From an uncultured Bacteroidales bacterium (lineage in GTDB: Bacteria > Bacteroidota > Bacteroidia > Bacteroidales > Muribaculaceae), in assembly GCA_900544535.1 (NCBI GenBank), contig UQVH01000011.1, forward strand, positions 1 through 64,000: DNA of 64,000 nucleotides, read 5' to 3'. The position numbers and the translations under genes are program-made. Within the stretch, counting starts at the first letter, position 1; the number at the start of each line of letters is the position of its first letter. Positions 35,401 through 43,867 of this stretch are shown here, piece after piece. The notes under the pieces are model-generated. The model saw only the letters and a list, made by a program, of their open reading frames with translations, had not been told where the DNA came from and made no database searches.

Positions 35401-35880
35401 AAGAACATGAAGGCTGCCGCCGAGATCATCAAGAACCTTGATGCAAAATCGATCGCCGCACTCGAACGTGACGGACGCCTCGCATTCGATCTCAACGGCA
35501 CTCCGGCCGAGGTTGAGCTTGCCGATGTCGAGATCATCTCCGAAGACATCCCCGGCTGGCTCGTAGCCAACGAAGGTTCTCTCACAATTGCCCTCGACGT
35601 GACTGTGACACCCGAACTCAAGCGTGAAGGTATCGCCCGCGACATCGTCAACCGCATCCAGAACATCCGCAAGGCCCGCAACTACGACATCACCGACCGC
35701 ATCCGTCTCGTTTTCGCTCCCGCAGCCGAAACAGACGACGCTATCCGTGATTTCGCTGACTACATCTCGCGTCAGGTGCTCGCCACTTCTCTGGAGATCG
35801 CTCCGGTTGACGGCGAAGACGCAGAGGAGCTTTCGATGGACGATGTCACAGCCCGCGTACAGATCACTCTTGACAAATAA
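32440..35880 (+). CDS. ileS: Isoleucyl-tRNA synthetase, type 2 with GIHH signature
   Basis: Charges tRNA-Ile. 1146 residues, the length of the eukaryote-like IleRS2 group. The KMSKR loop is at 697-701, and the editing domain and C-terminal tRNA-binding part are present. The class I HIGH signature is replaced: in PSANGKPGIHHVLARTIKD the four residues are G57-I-H-H60, that is, first and third positions exchanged relative to HxGH. This GxHH form is known from a subset of IleRS2 enzymes with very high mupirocin resistance; resistance here is inferred. It heads a probable operon with the DksA-like gene and lspA. Confidence 0.97.
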   Translation: MAKRFPEYSGLNLPEINDSVLEKWSAEDVFARTMSEREGCPSFVFFEGPPSANGKPGIHHVLARTIKDIFCRYKTMQGFQVKRKAGWDTHGLPVELGVEKNLGITKEDIGKKISVDEYNAACRREVMKYTGEWEDLTRRMGYWVDMPNAYITYDNRYIESVWWLLGELYKKGYLYKGYTIQPYSPAAGTGLSSHELNQPGCYRDVKDTTCVAQFRVLDDNAPALAPYRDLLFKWGTPYFLAWTTTPWTLPSNTALAVGPEILYNIVRTYNPYSGKPVTVVAADALMGSLFNAKAKDLPLDSYSKGDKLVPYEVVAQVKGLDLVGINYEQLLPWVNPGEGAFRVIPGDYVTTEDGTGIVHIAGTFGADDLRVSKQNAIPPLHLIDRDGNIRPMVDLKGRFYLLSDLDPKFVEEMVDVEAYTPWQGQYVKNAYDPAATEDTETLDVKICMELKATDKVFKIEKHTHNYPHCWRTDKPVLYYPLDSWFIKTTAVRERLMELNDGIKWKPASTGSGRFGKWLENLQDWNLSRSRYWGTPLPIWRTEDGAEELCISSVEQLYNEIERAVEAGLMAENPYKKAGFVPGDYDKANYEKIDLHRPYVDDIVLLSPSGKAMRREKDLIDVWFDSGSMPYAQIHYPFENKEAFDKREVYPADFIAEGVDQTRGWFFTLHAIAGMVFDSIAYKTVISNGLVLDKYGNKMSKRLGNAVDPFGQIGQYGADPVRWYMISNSSPWDNLKYDEKGVLETSRKLFSTLYNTYSFFALYANVDNFDPEAPQVPVEKRPEIDRWILSLLNTLIKEVTEALDDYEPTRAARAIGEFVGDNLSNWYVRLNRKRFWGGDMTEDKLAAYQTLYTCLRTVTLLMAPFAPFFADRLYRDLTGSENSIHLDHYPVADPALIDPDLEERQKLAQDITSMALALRRKVNLKVRQPLHSIMVPVADEKRRAAVEAIMDLVKSEINVKDLKIVGNDEGILVKSVKPDFKKLGPKFGKNMKAAAEIIKNLDAKSIAALERDGRLAFDLNGTPAEVELADVEIISEDIPGWLVANEGSLTIALDVTVTPELKREGIARDIVNRIQNIRKARNYDITDRIRLVFAPAAETDDAIRDFADYISRQVLATSLEIAPVDGEDAEELSMDDVTARVQITLDK

Positions 35881-35931
35881 CCACCATTTTACTGGCAATC
35901 TATATTAACCCAACCTCCAAACCTTAGTCCA

Positions 35932-36315
35932 ATGAGTGAAAAGACCCGTTACTCCGACGAGGAGCTTCTTGAATTCAAGGAGCTGATCCTCCAGAAACTT
36001 GAAAAAGCGCAGAAGGAATATGACTCTCTGCGCGGCCTTATCAACAATACGGACGGGAACGACACTGCCGACACCTCTCCGACATTCAAAATCCTTGAGG
36101 AGGGTGCCAGTACGCTCTCGAAAGAAGAAGCCGGACAACTGGCCCAGCGTCAGAGAAAATTCATACAGCATCTTCAGAACGCCCTGATCCGTATCGAGAA
36201 CAAGACCTACGGTATATGCTGCGAGACCGGCGAGCTCATCCCCAAAGAGCGGCTCCGCGCCGTGCCCCACGCAACCCGCAGCGTTGAAGCCAAGAACTCG
36301 CAGAAGAAAAAGTAG
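35932..36315 (+). CDS. TraR/DksA family protein with degenerate zinc finger
   Basis: 127 residues with an N-terminal coiled-coil pair and the C-terminal DksA-like 'YGICCETGELIPKERLRAVPHAT'. The usual second pair of cysteines after the HAT is replaced by RSVEAK, so a classic C4 zinc site cannot form; this is common in Bacteroidota members. DksA-type proteins bind the RNA polymerase secondary channel and mediate ppGpp responses, but whether this form does is unknown. It lies between ileS and lspA, 17 nt before the latter. Confidence 0.88.
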   Translation: MSEKTRYSDEELLEFKELILQKLEKAQKEYDSLRGLINNTDGNDTADTSPTFKILEEGASTLSKEEAGQLAQRQRKFIQHLQNALIRIENKTYGICCETGELIPKERLRAVPHATRSVEAKNSQKKK

Positions 36316-36332
36316 ACCAACCGCCACACACG

Positions 36333-36968
36333 ATGCTCAAAAGCCGTACCGCCATAGCCTCTCTGATCATCATTCTTGTAGTGCTGATCGATCAGGCAGT
36401 CAAAATATGGATCAAAACACATTTTTATCTGGGAGAAGATCTGAAAATCTTCTCCTGGTTTCACTTGTATTTTATTGAAAACAACGGCATGGCTTTCGGC
36501 ATGGAGCTGGGAAGCAAACTGGCGCTCACTCTGTTCCGCATAGTGGCCGTCGGTTTCCTCATCTGGTACATCATCCGAATCCGCGCCCTCCGGTCGGTAC
36601 CCACGGGGTATATCATATGCCTCGCGTTCATTACCGCCGGAGCGGCCGGCAACATATTCGACTGCGTGTTTTACGGACTGATATTCGACAATCCTATGCC
36701 TCCGCAGGTTGCCACACTCTTCCCTGCCTCAGGCGGATATGCACCTGTCTTCCTCGGCAAGGTTGTCGACATGCTCTACTTCCCGCTGTTCAGTTTCATC
36801 TGGCCTGACTGGATGCCTTTCGTAGGAGGGCGTGAGTTTCTGTTCTTCCAGCCGATTTTCAACATCGCCGATGCCGCCATATCATGCGGAATCATCGTGC
36901 TGATCCTCTTCTATCACCGTTACATCCTCGGTCCGAAAGCATTGGCCGAACTCCCTGACAAGGCCTGA
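36333..36968 (+). CDS. lspA: Lipoprotein signal peptidase (signal peptidase II)
   Basis: Inner-membrane aspartyl protease that cleaves lipoprotein signal peptides. 211 residues with four membrane segments. The family motifs are 'DQAVKIW', 'NNGMAFGM', 'AGAAGNIFD', 'GKVVDMLYFPLF' with catalytic aspartate, and 'FNIADAAISCG' with the second. It is somewhat longer than the proteobacterial enzyme because of an insertion around residues 110-140, normal in Bacteroidales. Directly upstream of a DUF4296 lipoprotein. Confidence 0.96.
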   Translation: MLKSRTAIASLIIILVVLIDQAVKIWIKTHFYLGEDLKIFSWFHLYFIENNGMAFGMELGSKLALTLFRIVAVGFLIWYIIRIRALRSVPTGYIICLAFITAGAAGNIFDCVFYGLIFDNPMPPQVATLFPASGGYAPVFLGKVVDMLYFPLFSFIWPDWMPFVGGREFLFFQPIFNIADAAISCGIIVLILFYHRYILGPKALAELPDKA

Positions 36969-37021
36969 CAACACCATAGTTTCTGGCTTCGGGAACACCT
37001 CCCCACAAATCAATTACCGAC

Positions 37022-37813
37022 GTGCGCCATCTTCCTCTGTTCATAGTCGTCACACTGCTCATCCTTTTCGCAGCCTGCGGAAAAACTCCGGGCTATGTGA
37101 TTTCAGTCAATAAAATGGCCGAAATCATGGCTGATCTCCACACCGGAGAAGCCGTGGTCGACGCCAACAGTTCCGCATTCCGCACCGACTCCGCAAAGAA
37201 AGCCCTCATGCAGTCGATCTGCCGGGGGCATGGTGTCACGACAGCTGATCTGGACACGTCGCTCTACTGGTATGGCAACAACCTGCCGGAATACATCAAA
37301 GTCTACGACAAGACCATCGAGATCCTCAACGAGCGCATTGCCGAGGTAGAGAAGTCCGGAGCCAAGAGCGCCGAACGCATCCAGCGCGACACTCCCGAAG
37401 GCGACTCAGTCAACATCTGGCGCGGTCCGACCATGCGCCGAAACTCAACAGGCAATCCCTCCGACTTCATCAGTTTCACTTTCAATTCGGAGCGCAACTG
37501 GGAGCGCGGCGACCGCTATACACTCTATGCACGTCCCATCAATCCTCACTCGCCTCTGTTCATGACCCTCGCCGTCACCTACAACGACGGTACGGCTGAA
37601 TACGTAACCCTCAACCAAGGCTCTGAAGGTCGCAAGCATCTCACTCTCGTGCTTGACTCCGCCAAGACAGCCACCAACCTCTACGGAACCATCCACTATG
37701 CGCCCGGCAATGGCGAAGTATCATATATCGACTCAATCGCCCTCGTGCGCACCCGCGGCCGCAACGACAATGTCAGGGCGCGTCAGGCACAGCACACCAT
37801 CAAAATCCGATAA
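37022..37813 (+). CDS. DUF4296 domain lipoprotein
   Basis: 263 residues starting with GTG at 37022; no ATG fits the signal peptide. The lipobox is LFAAC, near residue 19. Residues ~25-115 fit DUF4296 ('MAEIMADLHTGEAVV', 'GVTTADLDTSLYWYGNNLPEYIKVYDK'), an uncharacterised domain of Bacteroidota lipoproteins often coded near lspA. The remainder is a beta-rich C-terminal half without a recognised family. Probably outer-membrane anchored. Confidence 0.85.
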   Translation: MRHLPLFIVVTLLILFAACGKTPGYVISVNKMAEIMADLHTGEAVVDANSSAFRTDSAKKALMQSICRGHGVTTADLDTSLYWYGNNLPEYIKVYDKTIEILNERIAEVEKSGAKSAERIQRDTPEGDSVNIWRGPTMRRNSTGNPSDFISFTFNSERNWERGDRYTLYARPINPHSPLFMTLAVTYNDGTAEYVTLNQGSEGRKHLTLVLDSAKTATNLYGTIHYAPGNGEVSYIDSIALVRTRGRNDNVRARQAQHTIKIR

Positions 37814-37843
37814 TCTCGCCAACCAAACTTCCGACACAATACG

Positions 37844-38170
37844 ATGGAACCGACTCTGGTCTCAGTCAGGGCGCACGCGGCTGTCGCTGACGGCAAAATC
37901 ATACGCAATGCCCTTGTCCGCTATCCGTCACAACCGTGTCCGGGAATCAAGCCTGTCATCAGCCATTTCAACGGAGAAATTCACTCGACAGTCGATCTCA
38001 ACGGCTTCATCATAGTGGCCCCTGCCGGATTCTCACTGCCGGAACACCTGAGCACTCCCCCACTATTTTCGGATTCTCACACATTCGAAGACTACCTCAG
38101 CCTCATCGCGTCCGCCGTTCCCCCTGTCAAAGCCGGCGAGGAGACGCAAGTCATCACCATAGAGTTCTGA
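37844..38170 (+). CDS. Hypothetical protein
   Basis: 108 residues with no signal peptide, membrane segment or recognised domain. The sequence begins MEPTLVSVRAHAAVADGKII and looks like a short beta-rich protein ('EIHSTVDLNGFIIVAPAGFSL'). Codon use matches the neighbours, and it follows the DUF4296 gene by 30 nt. It takes precedence over an in-frame upstream extension of the TonB receptor gene that runs through the same DNA in another frame. Confidence 0.6.
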   Translation: MEPTLVSVRAHAAVADGKIIRNALVRYPSQPCPGIKPVISHFNGEIHSTVDLNGFIIVAPAGFSLPEHLSTPPLFSDSHTFEDYLSLIASAVPPVKAGEETQVITIEF

Positions 38171-38241
38171 AACACACAATTTTTCCCGTCCGTCCGCGTT
38201 TTGTTATAAGAATCATTTCACATCCAATCATTACACTCATA

Positions 38242-40653
38242 ATGCACGGTCACGGACTCCGTTTAAAAATATTTCTCCTCCTCCTCTCCCCCTTACTGTC
38301 TCTCCTCTCTGACGGTCAGGTAAAAATTCACGGCAAAATTACCGACAGCGAAGGGCAGCCGGTAGAATTCGCAACCGTACGAATCGCCGGTACGGTTCTC
38401 GGTACCACTTCAAGCCTCGAAGGCGACTACTCTCTCTCTTGCCCGGCGAGCGACACAATCCGCATCCATTTCTCCTGCATAGGCTTCCGGGAGGAAACAC
38501 GTACGCTGATCGACGCGAAAGGCGACGTCACTCTCAACATGCGCCTCCAGCTCAGCACCGAAATGCTCCGGCAGGTCGAAGTCACCGAACTGAAAAAGCA
38601 GACCGGCTCTGTGGGCACGATCGACGCTTCCGAACTCCGCAAGAGTCCTGATGTCCAAGGAGGAAGTGTCGAAAGCCTCATCACGACGATGGCCGGTGTC
38701 ACAGGGTCAAACGAAATGTCGGCCCAATATTCAGTCCGCGGCGGCTCCTATGACGAAAATTCAGTCTACATCAACGGAATCGAGGTCTACCGTCCTCAGC
38801 TCATAACCTCCGGCCAGCAGGAAGGCCTCAGTATCATCAATCCGGACCTCGTCGGGGCAATCGGCTTTTCGACCGGAGGCTTCCCGGCTGAATACGGCGA
38901 CAAGATGTCGTCTGTTCTCGACATCACCTACCGCCAGCCCCAGTCATTCGAAGGCTCGCTCAGCGCCAGCCTCATGGGCGGCTCGCTCTCCGTCGGACAG
39001 GCTTCCGGAAAGTTTTCCCAGCTCCACGGCCTGCGCTACAAACGCAATTCCTCGCTTCTTAGCTCGATGGATACCAAAGGAGAATACGACCCTACTTTCT
39101 TCGACTACCAGACCTCGCTGACCTGGCAGTTCTCAAAAAAATTCAAGGTGTCCTTCCTCGGCAACATCGGACTGAACCAGTATAAGTTCACTCCGCAGAA
39201 CCGCACGACAACATTCGGCACCACCGCCGATGCCAAGAAATTCACCGTCTACTTCGACGGTCATGAAAAAGACCGCTTCGACACTTATTTCGGCGCCCTG
39301 TCGCTCGACTATCGCGTGAACCGCGGAACAAACCTCCAGCTCCTCGCCTCCGGCTACCTCACTGACGAACTTGTGGCCTACGACATTTCAGGCGAATATT
39401 GGCTCGACCAGGCCGGAACCTCCGACGTGGGCGGCGAGCTCGGTGTGGGCCGCTACCATGAACACGCACGCAACCGACTGAAAGCCTCTGTCCTGTCGCT
39501 CGCGCTCAAAGGACAGACAGCCATAAACCCGCGTCACACCCTGACCTACGGCATAGGTCTGCAAAGTGAAAAGATCATGGACCGCAGCCGCGAATGGGAA
39601 CTGCGTGACTCGGCCGGATTCTCGCTCCCCGCCACTGGCACCGAACTCCGTATGATCTACAATCTTGCCTCGCGCCACGATCTGAACTCGACACGCTTCT
39701 CGGCTTTCGCACAGGACGCATGGAAGTTCAACACCTCCGCAGGTTTTGTGACCGTCAATGCCGGACTCCGCATGAGCTACTGGAGTTTCAACAAGGAGCT
39801 CCTTCTCAGCCCACGCCTCAACATAGGTTTCATCCCTGAGAAATCACCCTCCTGGGCCCTCCGCTTTGCGACGGGTCTCTACTACCAGTCTCCGTTCTAC
39901 AAAGAATACCGCCTTCCGGTAACCGACGACAAAGGCAACCAGACAATCGAACTCAACAGCGACATAAAATCGCAGCGCAGTTTCCACCTCATCGCCGGAA
40001 CAGACTACACTTTCCGCGCACTCAACCGCCCCTTCAAACTCTCAGGCGAGATCTACTACAAGGCTCTCTCCAACCTTGTCCCCTACGAAATCGACAATCT
40101 GAAAATAGTCTACTCCGGACTTAACGAAAGTTCGGGCTATGCAGCCGGAATCGACATGAAACTTTTCGGTCAGTTCGTTCCCGGCAGCGACTCCTGGATC
40201 AGTTTCTCGCTTATGAAAACAAGCGAGGATCTTCACGGAGAAAAAGTGCCGCGTCCGACTGACCGCCGATACAGTTTCGGAATGTTTTTCACTGACTATT
40301 TCCCGAAATTCCCACGCCTGAAATTCGCTCTTCGCGGAATCTTCATGGACGGTCTGCCTTCAACATCGCCCCGCTCCACACGCGACAAGGGCTATTTCCG
40401 TATGCCGGCCTACAAGCGTGTCGACATCGGCCTCTCCTACGCTCTGCTGTCAGAACTGAAAGAAGGAGAAAGCCGCTCAGGTTTCGGACGTCATCTCAAA
40501 AGCGTATGGCTCGGTCTTGACGTCTTCAACCTCTTCGACATCTCCAACGTCTCCTCATATTACTGGGTCACTGACGTCAACGAAATCCAATATGCCGTCC
40601 CCAACTACCTCACCCGCCGTCAGATCAACGTGCGCCTGACAATCGACTTCTGA
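38242..40653 (+). CDS. TonB-dependent receptor with carboxypeptidase-like N domain
   Basis: 803 residues from the ATG at 38242, giving signal peptide MHGHGLRLKIFLLLLSPLLSLLSDG. Residues ~26-110 form the CarboxypepD_reg-like beta-sandwich ('KIHGKITDSEGQPVEFATVRIAG'), followed by the plug ('QYSVRGGSYDENSVYINGIEVYRP', 'FPAEYGDKMSSVLDITYR') and a 22-strand-type barrel ending in aromatic-rich strands and the terminal Phe (LTIDF). Outer-membrane transporter, ligand unknown; no SusD partner. The sensor kinase gene follows after 24 nt. Confidence 0.92.
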   Translation: MHGHGLRLKIFLLLLSPLLSLLSDGQVKIHGKITDSEGQPVEFATVRIAGTVLGTTSSLEGDYSLSCPASDTIRIHFSCIGFREETRTLIDAKGDVTLNMRLQLSTEMLRQVEVTELKKQTGSVGTIDASELRKSPDVQGGSVESLITTMAGVTGSNEMSAQYSVRGGSYDENSVYINGIEVYRPQLITSGQQEGLSIINPDLVGAIGFSTGGFPAEYGDKMSSVLDITYRQPQSFEGSLSASLMGGSLSVGQASGKFSQLHGLRYKRNSSLLSSMDTKGEYDPTFFDYQTSLTWQFSKKFKVSFLGNIGLNQYKFTPQNRTTTFGTTADAKKFTVYFDGHEKDRFDTYFGALSLDYRVNRGTNLQLLASGYLTDELVAYDISGEYWLDQAGTSDVGGELGVGRYHEHARNRLKASVLSLALKGQTAINPRHTLTYGIGLQSEKIMDRSREWELRDSAGFSLPATGTELRMIYNLASRHDLNSTRFSAFAQDAWKFNTSAGFVTVNAGLRMSYWSFNKELLLSPRLNIGFIPEKSPSWALRFATGLYYQSPFYKEYRLPVTDDKGNQTIELNSDIKSQRSFHLIAGTDYTFRALNRPFKLSGEIYYKALSNLVPYEIDNLKIVYSGLNESSGYAAGIDMKLFGQFVPGSDSWISFSLMKTSEDLHGEKVPRPTDRRYSFGMFFTDYFPKFPRLKFALRGIFMDGLPSTSPRSTRDKGYFRMPAYKRVDIGLSYALLSELKEGESRSGFGRHLKSVWLGLDVFNLFDISNVSSYYWVTDVNEIQYAVPNYLTRRQINVRLTIDF

Positions 40654-40677
40654 CACCAACACGAGCACTGCGCCATT

Positions 40678-42471
40678 ATGAAACATATCAAGACAATCCT
40701 GAGCGCCACCCTATCCTTCATAACCGCACTTCCCCTTTGCGCGGCAGTTACAGTCAGCGAAAAGGCAATAGAGCGCATCGACTCTTATGTCAACAATGAT
40801 CCCGACAGCGCCATAATTCTCTGCAATGAGGCTCTCGGCACATTGCCTGACAGGATAACGGCTGAAAAAGTCTCCCTGCTGACAATTCGTGGAAATGCTT
40901 CCTTTACCCTCGGAGACTATCCTGCCGCCATTGCCGATTTCAGCCGGGCTGTACGTTCGGCCGAAGAGATAGCCGACACTATGGCCTGCGTCAATGCCCT
41001 CTCGGATCTCGGGGTGGCCTATCGAGTGAGCCAGAAATCCGATTCGGCACTCATCTGCTACAACCGGGCACTCGCAATGCTCGAAGGAGCCAGCGCCCCC
41101 GGCATCGAGGCCAATATCCTTACCTCCATAGCCGTGCTCTTCGCTAATGAAGGCCGTTTTGAAGAAGCCGTCCCGTTCGCTGAAAAAGGTCTTGCCAAAG
41201 CACGTCAGACCGACGATATAGAGACTCAGATCTATGCCGCCTCCTCTCTCGGATCGGCGCTGTTCCTCGCCGGAAATTACGAACGCGGTCTTGCGACCCA
41301 GCGCGGCATCATAAGCGTGGCCGAACAAAAAGGTATTCCACGCTATATACTGAAGACCTATGCCTCTATAATCGCCATGCACAACCGGCTCGGTCATCCT
41401 GATTCAGTCAGCTACTATATTGACCGCGGCCAGGCGGTGCTCGACCGGGTCCCCGAAGCATCCATCGAATCCATCGGCTTTCTCGAACAGAGCTTCGTCA
41501 TACTGACCTCTCTTGGGCATTACCGCGAAAGTCTCGACATACAGAAAAAGATTCTCGCCATGCAGGACTCGCGCCCCTTCATGCCTCTCGACCGCCTATG
41601 GCAACGGATAGCACTCAACTACAAAGGTCTCGGCGACATCGAACACATGGACGAAGCCTACCGCACTGCCATCGCTATTGCTGACAGCATCCACCAGAGC
41701 GACATCAACGAGCAGATTTCAGATCTCAACGTCCGCTATCACACCGCCGAAAAAGAGCTTGCGATCGCCAATCTCCAGTCTGAAAAGTCACGTCGCGACA
41801 CGATCATAGCCATAATCACCGCAACCGTCATCATCGCCTCGCTGTTGCTTTTCATCTATCTCCGCGCCCGTCACCGTAAAATCGAGATTGAAAACATACG
41901 CGCCAGGCTCGACGGCATCGAACAGGAACGCGGCCGACTCGCCCACGAACTTCACGACGGCGTCTGCAACGATCTGCTCGGCATCGAACTGATGATGGGC
42001 TCAGGCCACTGCGACTCAAAAGAACTGACCGACATGATCCGCACTGCGCGCAACGACGTGCGCTCGATCTCCCACGAACTTCTGCCGCCGCGCTTCAACG
42101 GACTCTCCCTCCCGCAGCTCATTGCCGCCTATGCACAGAAAAGCGACGGATTCGTCAGCTATACGCCGACCTGCCCGTCATTCGACCTCGATCCCGAGAA
42201 ATCCATAAACCTCTACCGCATCATTCAGGAATGGATCGCGAATCTCCGTCACCACAGCTCTGCAACCGCCGCCACCATAGTCCTGACTCAGTCTGACAAC
42301 GGGACAACTCTCGAAATTTCCGACAACGGTTCTCCCTTTGATCCGTCCGCTGTGACATCGGCTGGACTCGGCCTCGAAAATCTGAATCGGCGTGTAAAAG
42401 CACTCGAAGGGATGCTGACAATCGCAGAAAAAAGCGGATTTAACATCATGTCGGTCAAATTTTTTAAATAA
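40678..42471 (+). CDS. TPR-containing sensor histidine kinase (NarL-type)
   Basis: 597 residues. Signal peptide, then about six tetratricopeptide-like repeats (residues ~30-360, e.g. 'ADFSRAVRSAEEIADTMACVNALSDLGVAYR') in the periplasm, a membrane helix (~377-396), coiled coil, HisKA_3 with phosphoacceptor H426 in HELHDGVCNDLLG, and a HATPase ('ISDNGSPFD', 'GLGLENLNRRVKAL'). It should phosphorylate a LuxR-type regulator, and one is the next gene. The signal sensed is unknown; the adjacent TonB receptor is a candidate partner. Confidence 0.92.
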   Translation: MKHIKTILSATLSFITALPLCAAVTVSEKAIERIDSYVNNDPDSAIILCNEALGTLPDRITAEKVSLLTIRGNASFTLGDYPAAIADFSRAVRSAEEIADTMACVNALSDLGVAYRVSQKSDSALICYNRALAMLEGASAPGIEANILTSIAVLFANEGRFEEAVPFAEKGLAKARQTDDIETQIYAASSLGSALFLAGNYERGLATQRGIISVAEQKGIPRYILKTYASIIAMHNRLGHPDSVSYYIDRGQAVLDRVPEASIESIGFLEQSFVILTSLGHYRESLDIQKKILAMQDSRPFMPLDRLWQRIALNYKGLGDIEHMDEAYRTAIAIADSIHQSDINEQISDLNVRYHTAEKELAIANLQSEKSRRDTIIAIITATVIIASLLLFIYLRARHRKIEIENIRARLDGIEQERGRLAHELHDGVCNDLLGIELMMGSGHCDSKELTDMIRTARNDVRSISHELLPPRFNGLSLPQLIAAYAQKSDGFVSYTPTCPSFDLDPEKSINLYRIIQEWIANLRHHSSATAATIVLTQSDNGTTLEISDNGSPFDPSAVTSAGLGLENLNRRVKALEGMLTIAEKSGFNIMSVKFFK

Positions 42472-42521
42472 AAACGACCTCACTCACTGTTTTCCGTGAT
42501 TCAGATCTCACAGCATTTGTC

Positions 42522-42529
42522 TAATTTTG
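42522..42529 (+). promoter_or_regulatory. -7 promoter box of the response regulator gene
   Basis: TAATTTTG, 33 nt before the ATG at 42562. It shows that the in-frame upstream GTG at 42496 is not the start, and that the regulator has a promoter of its own. Confidence 0.5.
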
Positions 42530-42561
42530 TGCAACCAATCTTAGACAACGTTCTTACTACC

Positions 42562-43200
42562 ATGGCAAAATCTGATCTGAAAATCCTATTGGTTGACGAC
42601 CATGACATCGTCCTTCGGGGAATGCGTCACCTCCTAAACGACCTTCTTGAAGCTAAATGTCATGTGGATGTAGCCATGACTGCAGCTGAGGCGCTCTCTT
42701 TGGCGTCGTTCCGCACATACGATCTTTGTCTGCTTGATGTAGAGCTTCCAGACGCTACCGGCATAACACTGCTTCGCGAAATCCGTAAAAAATGTCCCGC
42801 GATCAAAATCATCGTAAACACGGTTCATGAAGAACTGTGGATCATCAAGGACTATTTCGAGGCTAATGTCGAAGGTATCCTGTTCAAGGATGTTCTTTCG
42901 ACTGAAATAGCTGCCGCAATACGCATCGTTGCTGACGGCGGTACCTATTTCTGCAAACGTGCCGAACAACTCAGACGCCTGATCAACACCTGCGAAATGC
43001 CGAGTCCCAAAGAACTTGAAGTGCTACGTCTGATAGCATCAGGAAAGAAAACCGATGACATCGCCGCAGAAATGGAACTCAGCCCCAACACGATTGAGAC
43101 TCATCGCCGTCATCTCCTGAGCAAACTCCATGCCCGCAATTCGGCAGAACTGGTGCTCAACGCCATTTCCCACGGCCTGCTACCCACAAGCCGTCTCTGA
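42562..43200 (+). CDS. LuxR/NarL-type response regulator
   Basis: 213 residues. Receiver domain (~6-125) with the acidic pair in LLVDDHD, the phospho-acceptor Asp in LCLLDVELPDATG and the Lys in FKDV; C-terminal LuxR helix-turn-helix (PSPKELEVLRLIASGKKTDD, then 'ELSPNTIETHRRHLLSKL'). Pairs with the TPR kinase directly upstream. Targets unknown; the AT-rich region and lipoprotein genes downstream are possible targets. Confidence 0.93.
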   Translation: MAKSDLKILLVDDHDIVLRGMRHLLNDLLEAKCHVDVAMTAAEALSLASFRTYDLCLLDVELPDATGITLLREIRKKCPAIKIIVNTVHEELWIIKDYFEANVEGILFKDVLSTEIAAAIRIVADGGTYFCKRAEQLRRLINTCEMPSPKELEVLRLIASGKKTDDIAAEMELSPNTIETHRRHLLSKLHARNSAELVLNAISHGLLPTSRL

Positions 43201-43208
43201 TTCACCAC

Positions 43209-43340
43209 TATATATACCTATATATATTATACCAATATATATTATACCAACCGAATACCGCCGTCCCCCTTCCCTGCTTAAACCACCTATATAATATATC
43301 AACCTATAATATATAGCCCCCTATAATATGGTATTACTAT
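43209..43340. repeat. AT-rich intergenic stretch with tandem 15-bp repeat
   Basis: The unit TATATATTATACCAA occurs twice in tandem within 43220-43250; further copies of CCTATA(A)TATAT follow around 43296-43340. Sharply AT-rich against a roughly 50% GC background. It lies between the response regulator and a lipoprotein gene, in the position of a promoter or regulatory region. Confidence 0.65.
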
Positions 43341-43368
43341 AAATTTTATTCATAACCAACATCATCAC

Positions 43369-43776
43369 ATGAAAAAGTTACTCTCTTACTTAGCAGCAAT
43401 TTGTCTGTCTTGTGTAATTCTCACCGCCTGTGGCGGAAAATCCTGGAATCAGGAACGTGCTCAGGAACTCTGCGACAAACAGTTCGAGCAACTCACCGCC
43501 GAGGATTTCGACGAAATGCTCGCACTTCTTGAAGGCGGTTGGGAAGATGTCTACAAACCGGCTCTTAAAGCCGAAGATCCGAAGTCGTCATCAGGCCTCT
43601 CCGATGAAGACTACGACTTCCTCAAGGTCTATCAGAAATTAGGCAGGCGCGTCAGCTCTATGGCCACGGCCACAAAACGCGTCGTATCCGATTCGCAGTC
43701 AAAACAAGCCGAAGAGTTACAGAAACGCATCAATGACGAATTGAGACAGCTGTTCGAGCAAAAAAGTAAAAATTAA
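43369..43776 (+). CDS. Small lipoprotein of unknown function
   Basis: 135 residues. Lipoprotein signal MKKLLSYLAAICLSCVILTACGG, lipobox LTAC. The mature part is highly charged and helical ('ERAQELCDKQFEQLTAEDFDE', 'KQAEELQKRINDELRQLFEQ') with no recognised domain. It is the first gene after the AT-rich region and is followed by a hairpin, so it is probably transcribed alone. Confidence 0.8.
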   Translation: MKKLLSYLAAICLSCVILTACGGKSWNQERAQELCDKQFEQLTAEDFDEMLALLEGGWEDVYKPALKAEDPKSSSGLSDEDYDFLKVYQKLGRRVSSMATATKRVVSDSQSKQAEELQKRINDELRQLFEQKSKN

Positions 43777-43806
43777 TATTTTAACCTGACTATCAATATA
43801 TATTGC

Positions 43807-43830
43807 GCAGCGGATCAGCAGGTCCGCTGC
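43807..43830 (+). terminator. Hairpin terminator
   Basis: GCAGCGGA/TCCGCTGC, 8 bp, 30 nt past the stop; no strong T-run follows. Confidence 0.55.
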
Positions 43831-43867
43831 ATTGCTTCTTATCAATACCCGAACAATTTATCCAGTT

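Noticed and set aside
34906..35898. 330-codon open frame antisense to ileS
   Set aside because: It is a mirror of GC-rich ileS codon use, with no domain, promoter or start context; ileS on the other strand is certain.
37936..38241. N-terminal extension of the TonB receptor reading frame
   Set aside because: The residues are Arg/His/Pro-rich nonsense, overlap a better gene at 37844-38170, and precede a clear signal peptide at 38242.
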